A DNA stretch of 64,000 nucleotides from Paraspadella gotoi (lineage: Eukaryota > Chaetognatha), in the NCBI GenBank assembly GCA_051294375.1, contig CM119264.1, positions 2,497,631 through 2,561,630 of the forward strand, written 5' to 3'. The notes beneath the pieces were generated by a model. That model was not told where the DNA came from and ran no database searches. It saw only the letters and a list, made by a program, of their open reading frames with translations. Numbering within the stretch: position 1 is the stretch's first letter; each line of letters starts with the position of its first letter. Shown here one piece after another: positions 35,791 to 50,000 of this stretch. The translations under genes were made by a program, and so were the position numbers.

Positions 35791-38334
35791 NNNNNNNNNN
35801 AAAAAAAAAAGGTCTTTAAATTACCACGAGTTAACGAGGCTGAAATTAGCGAGATACCCGTTATAACGAGATACCCGTTATAACGAGACTGAGAATCAAC
35901 GAGATTAACGACTTAATGAAGCAAAAGCTTAAACGTCGGATTTCGAGTTGACGATTTCATGATTAGAATATGAGGTCGTTGAACGATTGAACGGTTCGAA
36001 AATAAAAATTAATTTATTAATTTAAAAACTTAAATAATAACAAAAATAATCTAAAAATTAATTTATTAATTTAAAAACTTAAATAATAACAAAAATAATC
36101 TAAAAATTAATTTATTAATTTAAAAACTTAAATAATAACAAAAATAATCTAAAAAATAATTTATTAATTTAAAAAATTAATTAATAACAAAAATAATCTA
36201 AAAATTAATTTATTAATTTTTTTGCCTTTTTATTTCAACCGGATATCGCTTTCCCAGATTTTATTATTTTCTCTTTCCCTTTTGTTTTCTTTTCTTTTCT
36301 TTTCTCACTTCATACCCTCGTCCATCGGTCAACGCGACTTCGCAGCCTTTCTTCGCGACCCGCATGGCCACGGCCTTCTCCGGCCACGCCCTCGGGATCA
36401 GCGAGACCCGCAGCCGGGCACCGCTGACCCAGACGGGCAGGAGGTCGAAGGATTCCGCGCCGCCGCTGTAGCAGCCGAACTGGGCGTTGAGCAGCGAAAG
36501 GCCGGGGTCGGCCCGGAGGAAGGCGTTGGGGACGAAGAAGGAGCNNNNNNNNNNNNNNNNNNNNNNNNNNNNNNNNNNNNNNNNNNNNNNNNNNNNNNNN
36601 NNNNNNNNNNNNNNNNNNNNNNNNNNNNNNNNNNNNNNNNNNNNNNNNNNNNNNNNAAGAAGGAGAAGGTGAAGGCAATTTGTAATGCCTATCAATTATT
36701 ATTGGCATAATTATCAATCGTCTATCGTCTTTATTGTTTATAACAATAATAATTCAAACGTCGTCTTCTTAATCTTCATTGATTTTTAGTTATCATCATC
36801 ATCATCATAATAATAATAATAATAATAATAATTATAATAATAATAATATAATAATAATTAATAATAATAATAATAATAATCATCATCATCATCATCATTT
36901 TCCTTACCTATACCCGACGTGAGCCATATCGGCTTCACGTGATCATCAAGTGAGTCTCACAGCCGAGTTGGGGCATCCCGCCGTAACCGTGGACAGCGAC
37001 GACCGTCTTCTTGCCATCGCCTGGGATGGAGGAGGAGGAGGAGGAGGAGGAGGAGAGGAGGAAGAGAGAGGAGGAGAAAGGAAAAAAGGAGGAGGAGGAG
37101 AAGGAAGAGGAAGGAGAAGGAGAAGAGCAGGAAAGGAGGAGGGGGAGAGAAGAAGAGGAGGAGGAGGAGAAGGAAGAAGAGCAGGAAGAGGAGGAGGTGG
37201 AGAAGAGGAGGAGGAGGAGGAGAAGGATGAGAACTTTTTAAATCAATTTTCTTAATGTACACAACGTTTTATGAATTGACTTTAAAATTCCAAAAACAAG
37301 AATCAGTCCCAGTTTTATCCTTTTGTCTGAAATCCGTCCTACTTGAGTTATGCTATTGACTTCGCTTATTTAAAAATATACATTTAAATATTTTCACTTT
37401 TCTTTTAAAAATTTTTTTTTTCTTAATCATTGCCATTTTTTAAAGATATTATTAGCCACCAATCTAATTAGAATCTTGTTAGAAAGTCATTTATTGAAAA
37501 GTCAAAATATCTAAAAGTCTGAACAGAAAAGGGTGGAGGTGATAATTTCTTATGGGATAAATGTTATCTATGATTCGTTACTGTTGAGGAATAAAAATAT
37601 AGAGTATAATTGTAGGTTGTATGTTGTATAATGTATATATGTTGCAATCATAACATTAATAAACTCCCCCTCCCTCTTTTCGCTCTCACCGATGTCCACA
37701 AAGACTGGACTTCCGCTCTGCCCGCCGTACGTGTCGGCCATGTAGTAGATCCTATAGTCGGACACTGACTGGATCGGTCCGTCTATCTCCCACATGGTGC
37801 CGGGCAGCTTGTCCCCAGGATATCCGCAAGTGGACATCCGTTTGGCGGAGAGGGACGACGCCGACTGGGAGGACGTCCAAGGGAATCCGGTGATGTTGAG
37901 AGTTTTATCTGTTTGGAGGAGGAAAAGGTGAGGGGAGGTCGGTTGTGAGGTGAGAAGGTAAGGAGGTGAGAAAGTGAGTTTGTGAGGAAACGAAACTGTG
38001 ACTGTGAATGGAAGGGATTTTCGTAAATACCTTTTAATTTTTGATAAAGCATTAAGAATACCGTATCAATATTTACGTATTGTGTATCATGTAATACTTA
38101 TTTTATTGCTTCGTCCTCCTTTGGTCGAATCCGTCAGATCTGATTCCATCTCAATTTTTAAATCTAAATCCCGTTTTGTTTTTTTTAAATAAATCCTAAA
38201 CATCGAAAAATCACAATCCCTCTTTCTCCGTCAGTCACGTGACCACTCACCGGCGCCGCGGGCGTCGAACTTCTCCTTGAGGTAGACGGCGCCGATGTCG
38301 TGATTTGCGGCGCCGATCGATTTGTAGCGCGAAT
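35076..38334 (-). CDS. Secreted V8-like (S1B) serine protease with beta-trefoil-like tail, 3' half
   Basis: Trypsin-fold peptidases cleave peptide bonds with a His-Asp-Ser triad. Exons seen here: 38334-38251 (open at the N gap), 37908-37690, 37020-36908, a gap-containing exon ending at 36316, and 35289-35076 with stop TGA. The catalytic Asp lies in SIGAANHDIGAVYLKE and the Ser in DTYGGQSGSPVF, a glutamyl-endopeptidase-like signature. Exon 37020-36908 gives VVAVHGYGGMP then NSAVRLT, then DDHVKPIWL, but only if two extra bases are discounted. The C-terminal exons read PNAFLRADPGLSLLN, FGCYSGGAESFDLLPVW and TYYLRLKADGVDTW, resembling fascin-like beta-trefoil units. The 5' half is at 57823-61673. 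Protease call is strong; trefoil call is tentative. Confidence 0.8.
35791..35800. other. Assembly gap (10 N)
   Basis: Ten N follow a (GAC)n tract. The second copy reads through here at about 55161-55185 with a short non-repeat sequence, but that copy is error-rich. Confidence 0.99.
35850..36215. repeat. Tandem repeats in protease intron
   Basis: A short duplication of CGAGATACCCGTTATAA is followed by four copies of an AT-rich unit of about 49 bases (36005-36215) containing TTAATTTATTAATTT and AATAACAAAAATAATC. Confidence 0.85.
36545..36656. other. Assembly gap (112 N) at the trefoil exon acceptor
   Basis: The gap removes the first codons and acceptor of the protease exon ending at 36316. 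The second copy spans it at about 55925-56030 and shows a CCCTCAG acceptor in the right place and phase. Confidence 0.99.
36786..36898. repeat. (ATC)n and (AAT)n microsatellite
   Basis: ATC repeats flank an AAT/ATA run on both sides, directly downstream (minus strand) of the donor at 36908. The matching part of copy B is at about 56175-56300. Confidence 0.85.
37025..37230. repeat. (GGA)n purine tract in protease intron
   Basis: An almost pure G/A stretch of AGG, AGA and GGA words forms, on the minus strand, a long pyrimidine tract ending at the acceptor CCCAG before 37020. Long homopurine runs of this kind can adopt triplex structure. Confidence 0.85.
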
Positions 38335-38359
38335 NNNNNNNNNNNNNNNNNNNNNNNNN
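38335..38359. other. Assembly gap (25 N) at the junction of copies A and B
   Basis: The gap interrupts a protease exon after the codons for NHDIG and SRYKSIG on the left. On its right the sequence restarts at the block beginning that matches 19615. The true continuation of the exon appears at 57823. Confidence 0.98.
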
Positions 38360-39079
38360 AAAATATCAAAGATTCCGGTTTAAAGAAAAGCAGAGATAAT
38401 GCATCCTCAATAAATTTGCTGGCCAAGATTTATCGGAGTAATCCTTTGACCGGAGAAAATTACATTATAGAAATGATTAAGCTGGAAAATTCTAAACTAA
38501 CCTATACTTCAGATTGGATTCGAATCATCATTAATTTTTTAAAATGACATCCAGTTTTAGCCATACTTGAAAAAAAATTAAACATATTCATTTCATTTTT
38601 TAGTTAATTCATATTATGTTTAATTAGTGAACGTCATTTTCCGGTTAACAAAACTAATCAGGTTAATAAGGTAAAAGGATGACGAAGTATTTTTAATACA
38701 AAATCTAGACTACATAGAATGAATTGATGCGAGTGTAACAAAATTAGTTTGTTAACCGATACTTATGAAAGCTTTATTATTAAAAATTTCTTCTATTTCG
38801 AACCCAAACGTCATACCCCTCCAGACTAGACGTCACTATTGTAATAGCTAAAAAAAAATAAACCTTCCCACTATTAACTTGAAATACTTCGGGTAATCTT
38901 TCTTACGGAAATTACGGCTCCAAAAGTAGGACCACCATCGAGTCTGTGATATGAACATGCCACATACAAGTCTGAGCGCCACTGAAGATCTCTCAAGAAA
39001 TCCTGATGGAGCGAAAATGCGAAAGGTAAAAAAAAAAAAAAACGCGTAAAAAGAGTAGCAAAGGCACTTGGCATGAGTG

Positions 39080-41042
39080 TCAACGTTGAGGGCGCTTTGC
39101 CGGCGGGAAGCGACTCGTCGCCTTTATCTGCGTCGATCGCCCATGGCGGCCTTTATCCTTTCTTCTTCCTTTCGTCTCTCCCTCCTTTCGGGATTCTCCA
39201 CGTTTTGATCGATGTCGCGTCGTCGGTCTTCGTCGTCGACGGCACGTCCGGCGTAGGTTCGTCCGTCTTTTTCTCCGCCTGCGGCGACGGCAGTGTCGGC
39301 GCCGTCTTCGTCTTCGTCTCCGCCGCGCCGCGGCAGCAGCAGAAGATGATCAGGATGACGACCGGGTAAGGCGACGACGACGACGTAGACGAAACCAAAG
39401 ATGGGATTCCGACGGCGATTGCGGGTAGAATATCGAAGATGATTCTCCTGCGGCGGCTGACGCCGCCCCCTCCTGTTTCAGCTTTCAACCTTCCACGTCT
39501 CGTCCGTCCAACTGTGGAAGAACATGAAGACTCGAGGTTGGAATACAGCTTATCACATCATCATCCCACAACTTCCAGTACTCTGGACTATCACTATCAC
39601 CATCACCCCTCCTATCAACAACGGCGACGTTGCTCGGCCAAAGATGAAATGTCGAAGGCGATATTCTCGCTTCATCGTCCAGAGTTCGAGTCCGATGGCG
39701 GCGAGGGTGTGATCCTCGAACGCCGATTCGCTTCTCGAAGTAGTCGCGGAGTTCTTTATCTTCGCGGCTTCCAGATTCCGCTGTAGCCGGATTGTTGATG
39801 AGTGGCGGTCGCCGATTTGCCCTAAGGCCGGATATCGATCATCGGGGCCGACAGGGGCCGCATCTGGCAGCGCTGACAGGCGGGTCCCACAGGGAGGCCT
39901 CCCAGTCCCGTTCCATTCGTCGTCCAATCGGCCGGTCTTTCCGCCGTGCTGCTCGGAATCAATGGGCCTCTTTCGTCCTCCAGCCAACCTTAAATAAATT
40001 CGCTATTAATGAAGACAAAAACAAAAAAAAAAGAACTAAACATTCTTAAGTGACGTCTCACCCTCGGGTTTGACGGCCGTTCCTCGTCGAGGATATCTGG
40101 GTGCGTCCTCGTCCCAATCATCGCTTGACTTGCATCGGGATCATCAATCTTCCTCTCGCTCGTCCCAGTCCGCGGGTTTCTGTTTTGGATCGTGATCAAT
40201 CTCCTCCGGGACGATGGCGGCCTCATGTCTTGAGCAGATGACCCCTGACGGAGGGTCAGCGTTGTCACTTCATTGGACGGTTATAAAATAATTTCAGGAG
40301 GACAAACTTACTTTGACAAGACGCTCCCGTCCACTGACATCTGGTAGGACGAGTCTCCATTGAGCACGAGCCTGGAGGACGTGCGTCTTTCCCACGTCTC
40401 GAAATATTTGGTGTGAAGGCAGTCGACCTTCTTGGCTGCTTCTCTCCACGGCGCCAGAGACTCGGATGGACGTGACGAAGGATGAAGTGGAACTTTTCCT
40501 CTGAAGCCGCAACGGTCGGACCGAACATGCATAGCTGAGGGGTTTTGTCGTGGAACTGTGTAGTCAGCGCCCTCCTCCACCCGAGGAGCAGCTTACGTTA
40601 GGCGCCGCGCAAGGTGTGCTCCCGTACTGGAACTTGACCCTCGTACTAAAGACGACGGCTTGCCTTCGCGGGTCGAAAGGCGCGTCCAGTTTGGCGGCAA
40701 TGTCGTGGTGCTTTGCCTTGTCGCGCATGACGAGGGCAAAGCGTCCGTCGAGGCGACCCCACCGACGTCGCCTCCACGCGCCAGCGTCCTTTCTAATTTG
40801 GCAGATGTCGTCGTCCACTCCGTCTTTGGACGCCGTCGAAGGCACGAACCGCTTGAGGGCTCTGAAGACGAAAACGGCTCCGCAAAGATAATGCCAGGCC
40901 CCGTCCATTTTGGGCTCCACGTAGAGAGGTACTTCCGCACGGTGCGTTTCGTCACCGTAAGCGGAAGCGAGAGCCAGCCAACGAGAAAATCATCAATAAG
41001 TTTGTGGAAATTATCCTTTGAGTAAATCTGCCATGTCGTCAT
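39080..41042 (-). pseudogene. Calnexin, copy B (multiple frameshifts)
   Basis: All four calnexin exons of 20327-22291 are recognisable in the same order, with the intact words [16 protein letters not shown] and DGVDD. Each exon carries several single-base insertions or deletions, so no continuous protein can be read. Since introns and flanks show the same error density, this is likely not a biological pseudogene but a poor duplicate of the same locus. Confidence 0.85.
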
Positions 41043-44000
41043 TTTCTATCACAGTTATTACGCTAATTTGAAGATGGCGATAATTATAAATGAGAATGGT
41101 TCTATATATTACTTTTTCTTGAAAAAAACTAATTACGGGAGCATAATCATTAATTAATTAATCTATAAAAAACAATTCCCGTTAAATTTGTTGCGAAAGA
41201 GAAAATATGTAATACAACTTTCTTTTTACAAGCGCGAAAAAATTATTTTTCAATTACGCGCGACGTCTAGAACCTCCATTAATTACAACACTCAAACTTT
41301 AATTCACGATGGAACGGACTCCACGATGCGAGGGACGATGCGCTTCTACCTTTTCACTGGGAGCCGCCTTCCCTCGTGTTCACGGTAATTTCCTCCGATC
41401 CAGGGACACGTTCATTACAAGAAAATTCATAATGATTAAAAGAAAAAAAATACCGACGACCACGGTCACCGCGACGCGAAAAACGAGGTCGAAATCCGGA
41501 ATCCGCTAGGTCCGTCTTTCCGTTGGGCCGATCGATACTTTACCCTCCTCGCCTTTTCCTTTTTTTTTTCTTTTTTTTTCGTAATTTCATATATTTTTTT
41601 CTTTGGCTCGAAAAACTGTTTTTGTGTCTCCACATGGCGACAGACTCCGTATCAAGGCGGAGGCGGGAAATGACGGTAGGGCGAGGAGGAGGAGGAGGAA
41701 GAGGAAGAAGAGAGAAAAGAAAGGCGAAGGAGAGAAGAAAAGAAAGAGATATTTGTAATAAGAAGGGGCAAGAGGAAGAAGAAGGAAGATGAGTTAAGTC
41801 TGAAATAACGACAAGAAAGCTGGAAGGAAAGATAGAAGAAAAAGGAGGAGGAGGAGCAGGGAAGTGAAGTAGCAACGGTCACTCTTCTTTTTCGGTCTTC
41901 TTCTCCTTCTCTCCTTCCCATCCCTATTGAATGAGCGTGCTTATTTATTATTAACATATACTTCTAAAATTTAAGGCTATGAGGAAAGAAAATAACTATT
42001 TAGTAGCTGTTTATCTTGTTATTATGATTTTTTTAAATTTACGTATATTTAGGCCTCACTCTGCTTCTAATGTTTTTTTCTTTATTTTTTGATTTAAACC
42101 CACTTATATCATTCGGATGACTATAGTATATTGTAAATATATAATATGAGGTCCAGAAATAATTAGATCAGCTTATGATGAAAATGGAATACACTAGTTA
42201 AATTCTGTTATAAACCCAGTTCATAGATTCCTGTTTCTACTTGGCCCACTTGACTTTTCCTTTCAATTCCTAGATGAGAGCAAGCACATGCACTATTAAG
42301 TTTGCATGTTAATGAGACTTTACCTTCACCTTTCTCTCTTTAATTTCTTTTCTTTTCAAAGTCTTATCTATCTCTCTCTTTTCGCTATGATGAAAATTGG
42401 AAAAACCTGGGTTCCTCTGAAAGGTTGCAAAACGTCACGACTACGCCAGGCGCACTTTCTCTCTCTCTCTCTCCTTCTCTCTCTCTCTCTCTCTCTGCTG
42501 TTCTTCTCCCCCCAAGGCATATTAGAAAAAAGGCTCTGAAAGGACATTCTCGCAATGGCAACGCTTCCATTTGATTCCAGCACTGGACAGTAACGGTGAC
42601 GAATGAGGTTTTGACCTTCCGTGTGTGCGCCGTTGTCTCGCCAGATTCGAAATTCCGTTTTTCCAAATTGAATGTGGTGGTCGCGTATATGGAGAAAAAT
42701 GAAGGATGGGAAAAGGATTAATTCTTTTGTCCTAATGGGATTTGGCAATGGATCACTTATTTAACCTTGCTGTGCCAGTGTGCACTGTTGAACTTTGTTC
42801 TGGCTGTTTTTAACATGATAAAAATTCTGTATACTACAATATTCTAAGTACATAGAGGACTACATCAACGCCAACGCATCTCTCATGCTTATGATTTCTT
42901 TTCAGTCTGCTTCTTACTTCTTAGAACCTGTACGTTTTTTCGAATTCCGTTAACGGATGTGGGTCAGACGACAAGTCGAAGGACGAGAAGTTCGTGTCTT
43001 GGAAATATTAGAATTTTGGAAATTACGCCAGAAAGTTTAAAACCACCACTGCTGAACTGTTATAAAGTTACTGAATATTAATTATTCAAATCAGTAAGAA
43101 TTATAGTTTTACGTTGAATATGCAAAGTGATAAAATTTTCGTAAATAACCAACGACAACTCAAAAAGAATAAATCAATCACGAAATCAATTTTAGGTTAC
43201 AAAATATATTGGAGTTGGCAAAACTTATTCATTATGTGACTAATTATTGAAAGAAATAAAAAAGACATCGAAAACATTGTAAGAAAATGTACATTTAAAT
43301 TCGCGTATTTCCGACTCCCCGACGAGCCGAACTGGGTTCGACTGTGAAAAAAAAATACAAAAACGGCTCACCTAAAATTTTCAAAAGTTATTTGTTCGAT
43401 TGTCGATTGTTGGAAAACGAGTTATTTGGTTTCTGATGGCGATAGTAATAAATCACCCGCGAATATGATACTTATATATTTATTAAATTATACTGATTAA
43501 TAAGTTCATATCAGATGAAAAGAGTTACGAAACTTATTTACTTTTTCACGCTTATCGTATAAAAATAATCAAAAATGACGTTAAAAATTGCCCAAATTGA
43601 TCTATTAGATTTCATGTCGTAATAAATTGAGGAAAACCTAAAAAAACCCGCAAAACCGTAGGTGATCACTCATGACTCAAAAAATGTGTCAGCGAGTCAT
43701 CAATATCATCTGATCATACTTATTCCTTTTTTTCCCCTTTTTCACTACATTTAATTTTTCCCTTTTTTAAATCTTTGGTTTATCGTTTAATTCTCAATGC
43801 TTGGTCGCCAAGCTTGGTTTTTGAACACATTTGGGTGCCAATCAGAGTTTTAAACAAATTGTAGTTTCAACGTTATCGATTCTCCGACTTAATTTTTTTG
43901 TACCACGGTAAATCCGAATAGAAAAAAAAAAAAGGGAAAAAAACGCTCCCCCGTAGATCTTCAAGTTTGATAAAATGATCTGTCGACGAACTGATCAAAA

Positions 44001-44432
44001 TGTTTGCAATTACTTTTCGAATCTTATTATAAAAAAAGAAAGGATGAAGACTTTAAAGGCACACACGCCGCTCTATCTTCTCTTTCATCACAATCTTAGT
44101 CCTGAGGGAAAGACTTTTTATTTTCTTTTATCGCCAACAAAAGAAATTAAAAAAAAAAAAGGATTTCGTAAAGAATAAAAAAAGGAGAAAAGAAAAGCGA
44201 AATTTGAATCGCGATTCGAATTTTTGATTTTCGCCTTTGGTGATTGGTGATTAACACACGAGTGATTAACTTGGGTGATCGTCGCGACACTCGGAATGGG
44301 GAAGGCGTTGGAGAGAACTTTACTTCACTTGATCTCTTTCTTCTACTTAAAGACTATCAACCGAATTTATTTGTAATAATTATTTTTTCGATTAAGGATA
44401 ATTAATTAAAAAAAAAAATATAACCTCTCAAG

Positions 44433-46954
44433 ATGCCTCGCTGACAGTCGAATTCGCCTTCGGCACCTGATTTTCTTCGCCGTCGCTTTTTATTCTTTCG
44501 TCGCTTCAACAAAAGGCGAATTCGCTGTCAGGAAACGACGGACGACGCGACGACGACAACGACGACGTCGAACGAACGAGCGACGACGACGACGACAACG
44601 TCCGCCCTTAGGGTCACAGACTCGTCTGAAAGACAATTTCCAATTTGGGTAAGAGTTCTTTCCGCTAGGAAAAGAGCGCGCGGTCTTGAAGACGTGTGGT
44701 CTAAAAGGCGAGGGCAGTCTTAAATGCGTTTGGTCTTGAAAGGCCGTGTGGTCTTAAAGGCATATAGTCCTCAAGACGTGTCAATGGATCGGTCTTAAAG
44801 TAGTCTTAAAACTAAGAGATACTTAAAGGCGCCCGTGATCTTAAGATGTGATGTCGTAAAGATACGTGTCCAAATGGTGTGTCGTGTCTTAAAGCAGCAC
44901 AATCCTAATTACTTAACGGATGCAACCGCCCAGTCCTAAGTCCGCTGCTGAATGTAAAGGGCGCGCAGTCTAAAAGACGCGCGGTCTTAAAGGGCTCAAA
45001 CTCGATGACAAATGGTCTTTTTCTTCTCGCGTTTAGAAATTTGAAAATGGGGCTGACGTAGCCGAAGATTAGTTTCGACTACAACGGACATTCGCCTACG
45101 ACGAGCGATCGTCGCAGGCCTTTGCCATTCTCCATTAAAAAATGTTTAATCTCTACGATTAAAGTTTTACAAAATTAAAAACTTGTTTCTCGAAAAAAAT
45201 CAAGTTTTGCGGAAACAACGGATGAAAGACGGGCAAAATTATAGATTGCACTCCGGTGATTATCATTTTTTAAAATATATCGAAATTTATAAATACGTTG
45301 GTGATTGATTATGCTTCGCATTTCCTACGGAACAAAATTTTTTTTGAAGAATACATTAAGATCTAATCATTTATTCCGTTCTTCCTTCCCTTAATTGCGC
45401 GAAAAATTCAATTAACAAACCTGGAACACGAAAAGACAACGCAGCACTTCCGCTGAAAAATACAAGCTTCCGCGGTGACAGCGCTCGAGCGGGAAAAAAG
45501 AAAGTTCGTGACAGGAAACGACGGGAAGAACAAAAGGCTGCTTTCGAAAATCATTAAAAAAAATGGAGTGAAAAAAAAACACATTAAGAAAATAATTGAA
45601 AAACGAGATTAAAATTATTTCTGTCCGGTGCATTGATATAACCTCTAAAGCAAGGCGATTAATTTCAACACCCATGTATGGGGAAAAAGAAGTCCCATTA
45701 AGTTTTTGATACCCGAGACCTAACTCGACTCTCGAGTCATTGAGGAAGATTGGTTTTTAGCCGGGCCAGAGTGTGGGGGGGGGGAGAGAGGGGGGTTACA
45801 GCGGCCAAAATTATTGCTGGTTGGAGAGATTTGTTATAGTGAGAGTTAGATCGGATGTATGTTGGATGTGGGACTTCTAAGAGAAGTAAAGGTTATCCTC
45901 TCTCAGAAGCGAGGTTGGGGTATCTGGTTGGAGAGGAGAGAGAACTCAAAAATATGACCTCGCCCTCTCCCTTTAGAATACCGGCGATTATGTTTATGGA
46001 TGCCATATTAGAGGATTAAACCGAAGATGCGAGGAGAAGGGAGAGAGAGAAAAGAAGAAACCTTGGAGAAGTGATGCGATATAGCAGGAGAGAGACGTCA
46101 CGCGTACACGAAAGAGAGAGAGAGCAGAGAGAGAAAGGAAGAGAGATGAGAGAGCAGAGAATGAGAGATGAGAGTGGGAACAAGGCGGCCAAAATACCCA
46201 TTTGGTTTTAGAGACAGACGGACACCGGCGCGACAGAGAGGAAAGATAAGAAAGACTGCACATAGCGAAGACGTTAGCTTTGGTTTTCAAAAATAGTTTG
46301 AACAACGTAAATTTTTTTTTAACATTAAAATCAAAGACGAAAAATTTTTTTTTTTAGAAAAAAATATCGGAATTCAGTCAATAACATCATCGACGAACGA
46401 CATCTCCCTGTCGACGTTGCTGCTGCTGCTACTGGCTGCTGCGGCAACAACTCGGCGACTACAAATTGGTAAACAAAAACAAATTATAACGTTAATATCG
46501 ATTTTTTCTAAACATACCAGTTAGTTTTTTTTCCATTATTTTTTCTCCTTTGTTTTAACTTCTATATTTTTCCTTTCTTTATCTCTGCTTCTATTTTTAT
46601 TCTGTTTTCCTCCATCCATTCCATTCTGTTTTTCGGTTTTCAAATAGAGCGACTTTTTCACGCTCATTTTTTTTCTGCTCCGGAATGAGTTTTCAATCAT
46701 ATGCTATTTTTTTCTCCTAACACTCGACGTATTTTGTCTTCCACCCCATCCCCGTCCATTCCCGGGTCCATTCTCGGTCCGATCCCGGTTCGATCTTCCT
46801 GTCCCGAATCCGGCGCTATAACGTCCAGTCCCAACTTTGATCTATGTTTTCGATTCTGACTTCCGTCTTCAAGCGGGCACTAACGTTTTAGTAAGGGATA
46901 TGGAATCAATGTGGCTAAATATAATTTGCAATAATTCATTTTCCCCTCTCTCTC

Positions 46955-46990
<36 letters not shown>

Positions 46991-47004
46991 CTCTCTCTCT
47001 TCTC

Positions 47005-47043
<39 letters not shown>

Positions 47044-50000
47044 CCACCCTCATCCGCCACGTCACCCTCCTGGGTGCGACTTCTCTCTGCGGAGACGAAA
47101 AAAGTTTCCTTCTTGAGGGACCAAACGACGACAACGACGACGACGCGACGACGACGACAACCGACGACGACGACGACGACGACACCGGACGACGACGACG
47201 ACGACGACGAGACTACGACGGCGACGGACGGAGGGACGACCGACTTCAACTCCCCCGCCAGGATTGTTTGACTCTTTCCCACCCGTTTGTCGCCTCCGAT
47301 GCCGAGAATGAGATCATTCGAAAAAAAGGCGGGGGAAATCCGATCCCGAAGAAGGACAAGAAAATGTGAAAGAATAGAGAAGGATATATTTAAAAATTAT
47401 GTATATTAATTTGAGTTTATAAAATAATTCAAAATTAATTAAAACCCTCTTTTGACAGTTTCATTTTCATGAGGTCACATATTCCATTTTCGGGCTTTAA
47501 ATATTATCTAACGCCTATCTATCACTTGGCTTAAATTTTGGCCAAAAAGTTTAAACTTATTTTCCAATCACGTTCAATTCTGTAAATATACTTTCGATTA
47601 ATTAAATAATTAATAATTAATTGATAATTAATAATTAATTAATTAATAATTAATAATAATTAATATTAATAATTATTAATTTATTAATTAATAGTTTTTA
47701 CCTTTAATTCCTCCTGTAAGGCAGAATCGAAAAATTCTCCGTCGCTATGCAAGTAACCGTTTTCGTTTGGGAGCAGACGGCGTTTGAAGTCGGTTGCGCC
47801 GCTAACACAAAAAGGACATCGACGATGAAAACGACCGACGACGACCGAATCTCAAGAGGAAATTAGGACAAAAAAGATGAAAATTCAAATCGGGATTATC
47901 TGACGCCTCTGACGGTGAGAAATCTGAGAGTAAAATCAGCTTTTTATTGTTTAAAAGCTACATTTAACATTAAATTATACAGCTTAGCTAACAGCCAGCG
48001 ATGTTCTCATATCTTATCAGTTTGATGAAATTGGTAATACCAAATTATGACACTGAAGATCGCGGCTGCTTCTTCATTTTGTTATTATGTCACACCGGAA
48101 ACAAAGACTAAATTTTTGAATTAAAGCTTTTTTATACAATCTTGCTACATTCACATTATTTTAATTTTCGTTTAAATCATAGTTTATTAACTTCATATCC
48201 AACATTCATTTTTGACACCCGACTTGAAACGAAAGATTACGAGTATGGCAACGTATTATACAATAGACTTTATTTAATTCTTCAGTTGACTTCACTTGAC
48301 TCCTCTTCCCTCTTCAATTCCTTCCTCGATCCTTCAGCTACACCAAACGAGAGACGGACGAGGAAGCTCGAAGAGCTCACGCCTTTTCCTTCAAGATTCT
48401 CTCGCGCAGGAAGTTAGAAAAATCCAAGAGATTCGATTCCAGCGGGAAAATGGCGGAGCGAAGACCTGACGGACGGTGAGAGAGAATGGAGAGAGAGAGG
48501 AGGATGAGAGATGAGACGAGAGAATGAGAGGAGAGAGAGATGGAGAGAGAGAGAGAGAGATGACGAGATGAAAGAGGGAGAAGAGATAGACGAGAGAGAG
48601 AGAACAGAGAGAAAAGAGAGAGAATGAAGAAGATAGATAGAGAGAGAGAAGAGAGACGAAGAGAAGAGAGATGAGAGAGAGAGAGAGAAAGATAAGAGAG
48701 AAAGATGAGCAGTGAGAAAGAGAGGAAAGAGAGAATAGAAGGTAAAATTCATTGACGATAAAGGTGAAGCTATAGAAGAAAATTAAACATACATTTAAGA
48801 TTATTCTGTTTATCTTACTTTTTTTATTATTAGTAATAATCTTTTGTCGTCTGTGTCTGTAATTTTCAGTTGGAGAATTTCTCAGAAAAGTTCCATAATG
48901 AGTCGCGCCGAAGTCTTCCCAAGATTCTCATGGACGAGGGTCTCTTGCGTGATTCGTCCAACGCGAAAGGCTCTTACTTCATTTTCTTCCGGTTCTTTAT
49001 TTGTTAAGATTAGAAATTGTTAAAAATTAAAATTGTTTTATCCCAAACGAAGAAGAATTACCTCAACGATCTTCTCGACCAAACCAAGATCAGCATCGCG
49101 TGGTCCGAAGAAACTAGCGCCCCTCTGCAGTCGTCACTCCGTTTTAATTTTAAAACTATTTTAATACATTAGATAGTTAAAGATTTTACTAAAACTTTTG
49201 AACTAAAGTTGAATCGTTGCTCATTTCTCATTTTTTCTCTCATCGGTCAAGAAAAAAAATTATTTTCACAATATTTTCGCTTTAAAATTTTCCCTGAAAA
49301 TCCTAAAAAGATTTTTATTTAAATTTACGTTAAAAACATCCCCAACTTCAAATGAATCGAGCTTCACTTTTTGCTTTGATTTCTTTGCACAATAAATCAC
49401 CGCTTTTTTTTCACGTGACTCCAAAGTAAATAAACATTAGTTTATATTATTTGTTTGTAAACTTTCAGTTCGTTGGATATGACCCCGTGATAAATCGTTA
49501 ATTATCAAAATTCACCGAAGAAAACAGAGAAAAAGTTTTTTCAAAGACAAAAAAGGTTTGGAATGAATTACGAAGTGAGATTTTTTTATTCGGTATAATT
49601 TGAACACTAGAATACAAATAAGGAAGAACTAAAAGGCGTTTATTATTATTATCAGTTAACATAAATTAAATTTAATAATCTTCCCTTGGAGAGGAATTTA
49701 TTTAAAATTTTAAAAAATTTACGCCCTCTTGCGAGTACGGAGTAGGTTAAAATCACAAACTATACCACTATCTCCTTGTTTTTTTGTTTTTTTTTTTAAA
49801 TTGATGAAATCTAATTCCCTCCTTCTCAGAGGGCGCCATTCCTCCAGATCCTCCTCCGCCGCGAGTTTCCTCCGACGTGTGCGTCGCCTCGACGCTGCGA
49901 GGACGATCGACTCGAAGACGAGAAGGCTGTCGAAGAGAAGTTGAAGACTCGAGGATTACTATTTCTACGCCAAGGAATTGTCGGAGACGGTATTTTATCA

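Larger units (their letters stand above)
19615..38334. repeat. Copy A of an 18.7-kb block duplicated at 38360-57822
   Basis: This block contains calnexin, the fibrinogen-domain gene and the 3' half of the protease gene. It matches 38360-57822 from end to end in the same order and orientation. Copy A has intact reading frames in calnexin and nearly all fibrinogen-gene exons. Its right end coincides exactly with an N gap inside a protease exon. This is the copy to use for annotation. Confidence 0.9.
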
